Source of the DNA: Tsukamurella sp. M9C
GTDB taxonomy: Bacteria > Actinomycetota > Actinomycetes > Mycobacteriales > Mycobacteriaceae
Length of the DNA: 64,000 nucleotides
Direction: 5' to 3'
NCBI RefSeq assembly: GCF_020169415.1
Contig: NZ_JAIULG010000003.1
Span: forward strand, 62,001 to 126,000
Within the stretch, counting starts at the first letter, position 1, and the number at the start of each line of letters is the position of its first letter. Below are positions 58,101 to 64,000 of this stretch, one piece after another. The notes under the pieces were generated by a model. That model had not been told where the DNA came from. It was given only the letters and a program-made list of their open reading frames with translations, and did not search any database. The translations under genes were made by a program, and so were the position numbers.

Positions 58101-58765
58101 TGATCTCGGTCCAGGACCTGCGGGTGCACCGCTCCCGACGCCCGGTCCTGCGGGGCGTCACGCTCACCATCCCCGACGGTGCCGTGACCTACCTGCTGGG
58201 ACGCAACGGCGCAGGCAAGTCGACGCTGCTCCGCGCCGTCGCCGGGCTGGTCCGGCCCAGTGCCGGCACCGTCGACCCGGGCGGTGACATCGGCCTGCAC
58301 CTGGGCCCGGACACGGCCGACCCCGGGCACACCGTGCGCCGCCACCTGCGCTGGGTCGCCGCGGGCTCGGGCTGCCCGCGGTCGCGCGTGGACGCCGTGA
58401 TCGGCGACGCCGGCCTCGACGGGGTGGCCGGGACCCGGATCGGCACCCTCTCCCTCGGGTGGCGGCAACGCGTCGCGGTCGCCGCGGCCCTGCTCCCCGA
58501 CGCGGGCACCGTCATCTTCGACGAGCCGCTCAACGGCCTCGACATCGACGCGGCGCTGTGGTTCCGCGGCGTGCTCGCCGACCTCGCCGCCCGCGGCGCG
58601 AGCGTCCTCGTCGCGACGCATCACCTCGACGAGGCACTGCGCACCGGCGACCGGCTCGCGGTGCTCGCGGGCGGGCGGATCGTCCGCGAACACGTCCCGT
58701 CGGACTTCGCCGACGGCGCCTCCCTCGAGGCCGAATACCTGCGCGCGATCGGCGCGGCGGCGTGA
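58100..58765 (+). CDS. ABC transporter ATP-binding protein (iron-regulated exporter)
   Basis: 221 aa. Walker A GRNGAGKST (about residues 35-43), degenerate signature LSLGWRQRVAV, Walker B TVIFDEPLNGLD, switch His ATHHLDEAL. Short ABC-2-type ATPase. Starts by overlapping the secreted-protein stop and ends overlapping the permease start (GTGA). Partner of the following membrane protein; substrate may relate to the MTB12-like protein. Confidence 0.88.
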   Translation: MISVQDLRVHRSRRPVLRGVTLTIPDGAVTYLLGRNGAGKSTLLRAVAGLVRPSAGTVDPGGDIGLHLGPDTADPGHTVRRHLRWVAAGSGCPRSRVDAVIGDAGLDGVAGTRIGTLSLGWRQRVAVAAALLPDAGTVIFDEPLNGLDIDAALWFRGVLADLAARGASVLVATHHLDEALRTGDRLAVLAGGRIVREHVPSDFADGASLEAEYLRAIGAAA

Positions 58766-59652
58766 CGGCCCTCGCCCGGGCCGTCCGCGCGGAGGCGGTG
58801 CGCGCCGGCGGACTGCGCGGAGCGGGCGCAGTGCTCCTGGCCCTCGCGATCGCGGCGCCGGCCGCGGTGACGCTCGCGGTGGCGGCGCTGTCCGAGCACG
58901 TCGCCCGGCTCGCGTCGTCCGTCCAGGTGACGGCGGTGGCGACGACGAACGCCGCCTACTGGGTGCTGTCGCTGACGCCGGTGGCGTGCTGCGCGGTGAC
59001 GGCGTACGCGGCGGCGGGCTCGGCGCGCCGGGAATGGGACCGCTTCCTGGTCCCGAACCCGGCAGTGGGCGCCGCGGCCCGGTGGCTGGTCTTCGGCGGC
59101 TTCGCCGCGGCCGCGACCTCGGGCCTCACCGCGATCGCGCTCGCCGCACTGCCCCTCGTCTTCCCCCGCGTCTACGGCGACGTGCGGCTGGTGAGCGGCG
59201 CGGGCGCGCGGATGGTCGTGGTCGGCGGAGTCACGGCGTTCCTGTTGTGCGGCGCGGCGATCGGCGTCGCGCTCCTGCTCCGGCACCCGGTCGCGGCCCT
59301 GGTCGCCGTTGTCGGGTGGGCGGAGATCATCGAGCCCGGTATCGCGCTGGTCCCCGGCGCGGCAAACGCCCAGCGGTACATGCCCTTCCTCAACGCCGTG
59401 TACGCGAGCGGGCAGGAGCTGATCTTCGCGCCGCCCTGGTCGCCCGACGGTGCCATCGCCTACCTCGCCGCGCTGTGCACCGCGGCGTTCGCCCTCGGAC
59501 TGCTCGCCTCCGCCGCCGAGGGGCCGAGGCGGCGCGCATCACGCCGGCACGGCGACGGGCAACCGGGCCACGTCGACCTTGGAGACGGCGAGGTTCGTGC
59601 AGAGGTCGGTCGACCACGACGCGGCGCCGGTGCGGCTCTTGGTGACCAGTAG
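58762..59652 (+). CDS. ABC-2-type permease partner (membrane protein)
   Basis: 296 aa with six helices (about residues 15-40, 58-85, 105-130, 150-175, 180-200, 230-255). The membrane part ends near residue 255 at LLASAAEGPRRRAS; the last about 40 residues are hydrophilic and Gly/Arg rich. This tail is encoded in the 114-base overlap with the convergent secreted-protein gene, which could mean a real overlap or a frameshifted stop. GTG start couples it to the ATPase. Confidence 0.8.
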   Translation: MTALARAVRAEAVRAGGLRGAGAVLLALAIAAPAAVTLAVAALSEHVARLASSVQVTAVATTNAAYWVLSLTPVACCAVTAYAAAGSARREWDRFLVPNPAVGAAARWLVFGGFAAAATSGLTAIALAALPLVFPRVYGDVRLVSGAGARMVVVGGVTAFLLCGAAIGVALLLRHPVAALVAVVGWAEIIEPGIALVPGAANAQRYMPFLNAVYASGQELIFAPPWSPDGAIAYLAALCTAAFALGLLASAAEGPRRRASRRHGDGQPGHVDLGDGEVRAEVGRPRRGAGAALGDQ

Positions 59653-59994
59653 CCGGACCTTCGCTCCGTCGCGGTAGTTCAGGCCGCAGGACGCGCCGAG
59701 CCGTGCGGGGACCCCGACGGTGACGGTGCGTGGGGCCGGCGCCCCGGTGTTCCCGAGGATCCGGGTCACCGCGACAGTGTAGACGAGGCCGTCGGCCCAC
59801 TGTTCCCTATCACGCAGGACCTCGCGGCCGGACCGGACGACGCCCTCGATCACGACGGGATTCGGCATCACCCGCGGCGGCGCACAACTGCACGCGCAGG
59901 CGGTTCCCGCGGTGCCGAGCGCCGTGACCGTGCTCGCGCAGGCGACCGCGGCCGTCGTAGCAGCGAGCGCCCGGACCGTCCATCGCATCCCCAT
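59539..59994 (-). CDS. Secreted Cys-rich protein, NTR/TIMP-like
   Basis: 151 aa. Signal peptide (about 1-33), then CACSC immediately after the likely cleavage site, as in TIMP/netrin-type NTR domains where the N-terminal Cys is free. Further segments NPVVIEGVVRSG, VYTVAVTRILGN, ASCGLNYRDGAKVRLLV and SWSTDLCTNLAV complete the strand-rich fold with paired Cys. ATG 59994; a second ATG at 59988 is possible. Overlaps the ABC permease convergently by 114 bases. Function unknown. Confidence 0.72.
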   Translation of the reverse strand: MGMRWTVRALAATTAAVACASTVTALGTAGTACACSCAPPRVMPNPVVIEGVVRSGREVLRDREQWADGLVYTVAVTRILGNTGAPAPRTVTVGVPARLGASCGLNYRDGAKVRLLVTKSRTGAASWSTDLCTNLAVSKVDVARLPVAVPA

Positions 59995-60047
59995 GCGGCG
60001 AGTTTACGATGAGCAACCCCTGGTGCGCGATGTTTCGCCGGACTCGG

Positions 60048-61010
60048 TCAGGCCGCTGCGCTGCGCTCGGCTTCGGCCTCGGTGAGGTGCTCGGAGAGGA
60101 AGGCGACGGCCGTCTTGTACGCGGCCCACGACTCGGGGGTCAGGCCGGCGCTGACGACGAAGGCGTGCACCTGGCCGTCGTAGACGTGCACCTCGTTCTC
60201 GACGCCGGCGCGGTCGAGCGCGGCGTGCAGCTCCAGCGAGTCCAGCTCGAGCGCCTCGCGGGTCGCGGCGAACAGGATGCTCGGCGGGAAGTAGCGGGCG
60301 GTGGCGTCGGTCGTCATGTCCTCCGGGCCGCGCAGGTCCTCCGGGCCGCGGCCCAGCACCGTGCGCAGCTTGCGGATCTTGCCGAGCGGCAGCATCGCGT
60401 CGTGGCGCGAGGAGCGCGGCAGCGTCGCGCTGATGTCGAGGAACGGGGAGAAGCCGGCGAAGGCCGTCGGCCCCTGGATCCCGGCCTCGGCGGCGTACTG
60501 GATCACCTTCGCGCAAACGAAGCCGCCGGCCGAGTCGCCCGCCACGAGGATCCGGTCGAAGTCGCCCGAGTCCAGCAGCTCGCGGTACGCGGCGAAACCG
60601 TCGGCGACGGAGGTGCCGACGCCGCCGTCGGGGTACTGCCGGTACTCGACGTTGTAGACCGGCACCCGCAGGCCGCGGGCCAGCAGCACCGCGATCCGAC
60701 GGTGGGTGTCCAGGTTGCAGCCGATGAAGGCGCCGCCGTGGTAGTAGACGAGGGCCGCGCGCGGGTGCGGGTCGGCGTCACCGTCGGGCAGGATCCGCTC
60801 GGTGGGCACGCCACCGAGGGTGATCTTCTCGATCCGGACGCCGCGCACCGACTGCGGCACACGGCTGAGGTAGGGCTCCGCGGCGCGCAGGAGCGGCAGG
60901 GTCCGGTCGCTCATCGGGAAGACGCGGAAGACCGTCTTCATCACGATCCGGACGAACCACAGCACGATCAGGGCGCGCACACTGCGGCCACGATGGGCGA
61001 TGACGGCCAT
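60048..61010 (-). CDS. Alpha/beta hydrolase, hormone-sensitive-lipase (GDSAG) type
   Basis: 320 aa esterase/lipase. Oxyanion HGGAF (about residues 91-95), nucleophile GDSAGG (about 163-168), then the catalytic Asp in LFAATREALELDS and His in GQVHAFVV. An N-terminal hydrophobic segment (residues 8-30) may anchor it to the membrane. ATG 61010 is chosen since AAGGAG lies eight bases upstream. A TetR-type palindrome overlaps its transcript start region. Probably cleaves lipid or xenobiotic esters. Confidence 0.92.
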   Translation of the reverse strand: MAVIAHRGRSVRALIVLWFVRIVMKTVFRVFPMSDRTLPLLRAAEPYLSRVPQSVRGVRIEKITLGGVPTERILPDGDADPHPRAALVYYHGGAFIGCNLDTHRRIAVLLARGLRVPVYNVEYRQYPDGGVGTSVADGFAAYRELLDSGDFDRILVAGDSAGGFVCAKVIQYAAEAGIQGPTAFAGFSPFLDISATLPRSSRHDAMLPLGKIRKLRTVLGRGPEDLRGPEDMTTDATARYFPPSILFAATREALELDSLELHAALDRAGVENEVHVYDGQVHAFVVSAGLTPESWAAYKTAVAFLSEHLTEAEAERSAAA

Positions 61011-61025
61011 GTCGAACACTCCTTG

Positions 61026-61039
61026 TTACTGGCCAGTAA
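61026..61039 (-). promoter_or_regulatory. TetR-type palindromic operator before the esterase gene
   Basis: TTACTGGCCAGTAA is a perfect 14-bp palindrome 15 bases before the esterase ATG. A -10-like TAGATT (61037-61042, minus) abuts it, so a bound repressor would block transcript initiation. No TetR gene is adjacent; the regulator is elsewhere. Confidence 0.6.
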
Positions 61040-61161
61040 TCTATGCCTCCAGGATAGCCCCGCCGGTCGGTGCTGCGGCATTCCTGTGACCTGACACAAT
61101 CAACGCGAAGTTCTGTGTTCTCTGTCGTGCCCGTCTGCATAACCGGAGGAAGTCGGCCATC

Positions 61162-64000
61162 GTGGTCCCGAACGAGATCCCCCCGCAGTACCTGTTGTCC
61201 GCCCAGGCGCCCGAGCCGCGGACCCTGATCGACATCCTCCGGGCGACCGTCGACGCCTACCCCGAGGTGCCCGCCATCGACGACGGCGACGCGGTCCTCA
61301 CCTACTCCGAGCTCTGGGAGGAGGTGCTCGAGGGCGCCGCCTTCCTCGGCCGCAGCGGCGTGCAGGCCGGCGACCGCGTCGGCATCCGGATGCCGTCCGG
61401 GCACCGCTCGCTCTACGTCGCGATCCTCTCGACGCTCGCCGCGGGCGCCGCGTACGTGCCCGTCGACGCCGACGACCCGCAGGAGCGGGCCGACCTCGTC
61501 TTCGGCGAGGCGCACGCCGCCGCGATCTTAACCGGCGACGGGCTGTGGCGCGCACCGTCGACCAAGGAGCGGGCGGAGGCGATCGAGGCCGGCACCGTCG
61601 AGCCCGGCAACCGCCTGCCCGTGCCCTACGACGACTCCTGGATCATCTTCACCTCCGGATCCACCGGCACCCCGAAGGGCGTGGCCGTCACGAACCGCAA
61701 CTCCGCGGCCTTCGTCGACGCCGAGGCGCGCCTGTTCCTTCAGGACGAGCCCCTGCGCCCCGGGGACCGCGTCCTCGCCGGCCTGTCCGTCGCCTTCGAC
61801 GCCTCGTGCGAGGAGATGTGGCTCGCCTGGCGCCACGGCGCCTGCCTCGTGCCCGCGCCGCGCTCGCTGGTGCGGTCCGGCATGGACCTCGGGCCCTGGC
61901 TCGTCTCGCGCGACATCTCCGTGGTGTCGACGGTGCCGACCCTGGCCGCCATGTGGCCGGCCGAGGCCCTCGAGGCCGTGCGCCTGCTGATCTTCGGCGG
62001 CGAGGCCTGCCCGCCCGAGCTGGCGCAACGACTCGCCGTCGACGGCCGCGAGGTGTGGAACACCTACGGCCCCACCGAGGCCACCGTCGTCGCGTGCGCC
62101 GCGCCGCTCGACGGGCAGGGCCCCGTCCGGATCGGACTGCCGCTGGAGGGCTGGGACCTCGCAGTGGTCGACCCCGCCACGTCGCTGCCGGTGGCCGTCG
62201 GCCAGTCCGGCGAGCTGGTGATCGGTGGCGTGGGCCTGGCCCGCTACCTCGACCCGGCCAAGGACGCCGAGAAGTACGCGCCCATGGAGACGCTCGGCTG
62301 GGAGCGCGCCTACCGCTCCGGCGACCTCGTCCGCCTCGAGCCCGAGGGCCTGCTCTTCGAGGGCCGCGCCGACGACCAGGTCAAGGTCGGCGGACGCCGC
62401 ATCGAGCTCGGCGAGGTCGACAACGCCCTGCAGAACCTGCCCGGCGTCTCCGGCGCGGCCGCGGCCGTGCGGAAGAACTCGGCCGGCACGTCGATGCTCG
62501 TCGGCTATCTCGCCTCCACCGACCCCGATTTCGACCTCAAGGCCGCCCGCGAGCTGCTCGCCGAGCAGCTGCCGGCCGCGCTGGTCCCGCGGCTCGCGCT
62601 CATGGACGAACTGCCCACCCGCACCTCGGGCAAGGTCGACCGCAACGCTCTGCCCTGGCCGCTGCCCGGTTCCGACGACACCGACACCGGCGATCTCGAG
62701 GGCACCGCGGCCTGGGTCGCCGAGCGCTGGTCCGGCATCCTCGGCGCGTCGATCACCAGCGAGGACGCCGACTTCTTCGCCGAGGGCGGCGGCTCGCTCA
62801 GCGCGGCCCAGCTGGTCACGGCGCTGCGCGAGCAGTACCCGTCGGTCACCGTCGCCGATCTCTACGACCACCCGCGCCTCGGATCGCTCGCGTCGTACCT
62901 CGATTCGCTGCGGCCGGCCGAGGTCGCCGAGCCGCGCGACGTGCGGCCGACGCCGCGCTCGACGGGCGTCGCGCAGATCCTGCTGTCGGTGCCGCTCACC
63001 ACTCTCACCGGCCTGCAGTGGCTGACGTGGATGGCGATCGCCAACAACGTCTTCGCCTGGGCCACCGGCTCGACGCTGCTGCCCACGCTGAACTGGTGGG
63101 TCGTCCTCGCGCTGTTCCTGGTGTTCATCACCCCGATCGGGCGCATGGCGCTCTCGGTGGTCGCGTGCCGCCTGCTGCTGGGCGGGCTGAAGCCCGGCGT
63201 CTACCGCCGCGGCGGCCCCGAGCACCTGCGGCTGTGGATCGCCGAGCGGTTCACCGCGGCGTCCGGCGCCGAGAACCTCTCCGGCGCACCGTGGATGATC
63301 TACTACGCCCGTGCTCTCGGCGCCACCATCGGCCGCGGTGTCGATCTGCACGCGCTGCCCCCGGTCACGGGCATGCTCGAGCTGGGCGACCACGCCTCCG
63401 TGGAGCCCGAGGTCGATCTAGCCGGCCACTACCTCGACGGCGACGAGCTGCACATCGGCGCGATCAGCATCGGCGAGGAGGCCTCGATCGGGGCGCGCTC
63501 CACGCTGCTGCCCGGCGCGAAGGTCGGCAAGCGCGCCGAGGTCGGCCCCGGCTCCGCCGTGTTCGGCAAGGTCAAGGCGAAGCAGCACTGGGCCGGCTCG
63601 CCCGCGGAGAAGATCGGCAAGGCCGAGCACCCGTGGCCCGCGGAGCATCCGCCGCGCAAGCCCTACTGGGTGTTCGTCTACGGCGTCAGCTCGGTGCTCC
63701 TGGCCGGCCTGCCGATGGTCGCGATCGGCGCGGGGCTCGCGCTCCTCGGGTGGATCGTGCGCGACGACTCGAACCTCAAGGAGGCGGCGCTGCACGCCCT
63801 TCCGGCGCTGCCCATCGCGGTGATCGTCTCGCTCACCGTGTACGCCCTGCTCACCCTGATCGCCGTCCGGCTGCTCGCGGTCGGCCTCAAGCCGGGCTAC
63901 CACGCGGTGCGCAGCCGCGTCGGCTGGCAGGTCTGGGCGACCGAGCGGCTCATGGACGCCGCTCGCACCTTCCTCTTCCCGCTGTACGCCTCGCTGCTGA
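61162..64000 (+). CDS. Pls-family NRPS: adenylation-carrier-membrane/hexapeptide protein (3' truncated)
   Basis: 946 residues visible, runs off the window. Adenylation domain (about 20-500): FTSGSTGTPKG (about 160), NTYGPTEATV (about 300), YRSGDLVRL, VKVGGRRIELGEVD and the catalytic Lys in TSGKVDRNAL. Carrier domain has the 4'-phosphopantetheine Ser at S545 in EGGGSLSAA. Then come two helices (about 610-665), a left-handed beta-helix acyltransferase-like region (about 710-815) and another helix pair, the layout of Pls (epsilon-poly-lysine synthetase) and related NRPS terminal domains. GTG start follows GGAGGAA. Amino acid specificity not determined. Confidence 0.88.
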   Translation, partial: MVPNEIPPQYLLSAQAPEPRTLIDILRATVDAYPEVPAIDDGDAVLTYSELWEEVLEGAAFLGRSGVQAGDRVGIRMPSGHRSLYVAILSTLAAGAAYVPVDADDPQERADLVFGEAHAAAILTGDGLWRAPSTKERAEAIEAGTVEPGNRLPVPYDDSWIIFTSGSTGTPKGVAVTNRNSAAFVDAEARLFLQDEPLRPGDRVLAGLSVAFDASCEEMWLAWRHGACLVPAPRSLVRSGMDLGPWLVSRDISVVSTVPTLAAMWPAEALEAVRLLIFGGEACPPELAQRLAVDGREVWNTYGPTEATVVACAAPLDGQGPVRIGLPLEGWDLAVVDPATSLPVAVGQSGELVIGGVGLARYLDPAKDAEKYAPMETLGWERAYRSGDLVRLEPEGLLFEGRADDQVKVGGRRIELGEVDNALQNLPGVSGAAAAVRKNSAGTSMLVGYLASTDPDFDLKAARELLAEQLPAALVPRLALMDELPTRTSGKVDRNALPWPLPGSDDTDTGDLEGTAAWVAERWSGILGASITSEDADFFAEGGGSLSAAQLVTALREQYPSVTVADLYDHPRLGSLASYLDSLRPAEVAEPRDVRPTPRSTGVAQILLSVPLTTLTGLQWLTWMAIANNVFAWATGSTLLPTLNWWVVLALFLVFITPIGRMALSVVACRLLLGGLKPGVYRRGGPEHLRLWIAERFTAASGAENLSGAPWMIYYARALGATIGRGVDLHALPPVTGMLELGDHASVEPEVDLAGHYLDGDELHIGAISIGEEASIGARSTLLPGAKVGKRAEVGPGSAVFGKVKAKQHWAGSPAEKIGKAEHPWPAEHPPRKPYWVFVYGVSSVLLAGLPMVAIGAGLALLGWIVRDDSNLKEAALHALPALPIAVIVSLTVYALLTLIAVRLLAVGLKPGYHAVRSRVGWQVWATERLMDAARTFLFPLYASLL

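Overview
The window is very GC-rich (about 70%) DNA from an actinobacterium of the order Mycobacteriales. The gene order across 7.8-17.9 kb and 30-49 kb matches, by memory, the Mycobacterium tuberculosis block around Rv0407-Rv0433 (fgd, pta, ackA, pknG, glnH, glnX, a nudix gene, thiE, thiO-thiS-thiG, thiC, thiD, a GNAT gene, def, a DUF3263 gene, virR, sodC, ybdK). The genes between these blocks are not mycobacterial core, so a Tsukamurella-, Gordonia- or Dietzia-like genus is more likely than Mycobacterium. This is inference; no 16S rRNA gene is present. No tRNA, rRNA, CRISPR array, transposase or phage gene was seen, and no stretch above 300 bases lacks a gene.

Layout. 1-932: end of an Mrp Na+/H+ antiporter operon (mrpE partial, mrpF, mrpG). 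949-7747: a seven-gene minus-strand operon, translationally coupled at most junctions: an FecCD/ATPase/FecB-type metal-chelate importer, a DUF364 protein, an MFS transporter, a GHMP kinase and a cysteine-synthase-like PLP enzyme. One promoter is covered by a near-perfect 25-bp palindrome of Fur/Zur type. This is the most interesting locus and looks like an undescribed metallophore (possibly zincophore) system. 7784-10589: ybdK, sodC, virR and a DUF3263 gene. 10762-15176: def, two GNAT genes, a DUF1990 gene and an ABC-2 exporter. 15196-19392: TPP-riboswitch-controlled thiC-thiD, a perfect 23-bp hairpin, an HNH nuclease gene and a second thiD. 19358-28592: an AbrB-family transporter, a second ABC-2 exporter, a transmembrane Ser/Thr kinase overlapping a class-A-beta-lactamase-like lipoprotein gene, a GAF-LuxR regulator, an MHS transporter and a tandem TetR protein. 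28604-32833: an ABC1 kinase and the thiO-thiS-thiG operon with its own TPP riboswitch, divergent from thiE.

32843-36784: an HxlR regulator divergent from a SnoaL-like gene, a nudix hydrolase, glnX and glnH. 36791-39121: pknG. 39261-43243: a second FecBCD-type importer with an IdeR-like box in the divergent promoter. 43283-49142: a membrane adenylate cyclase co-transcribed with ackA-pta, then F420-dependent glucose-6-phosphate dehydrogenase. 49228-53171: a SpoIID-domain protein, an M19 dipeptidase and an ABC exporter. 53191-55668: a MerR/VOC pair divergent from a deaminase and an ankyrin lipoprotein. 55738-59652: an iron-box-flanked locus (methyltransferase, cupin, SufR-like regulator, MTB12-like secreted protein, ABC exporter). 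59539-61010: a secreted Cys-rich protein and an HSL-type esterase. 61162-64000: start of a Pls-type NRPS running off the window.

Functional themes are metal homeostasis (one Zur-like and three IdeR-like operators), thiamine synthesis under riboswitch control, and mycobacterial-type signalling (PknG/GlnX/GlnH, a membrane kinase, a cyclase). Many transcripts look leaderless, with a -10 hexamer six to eight bases before the start codon.
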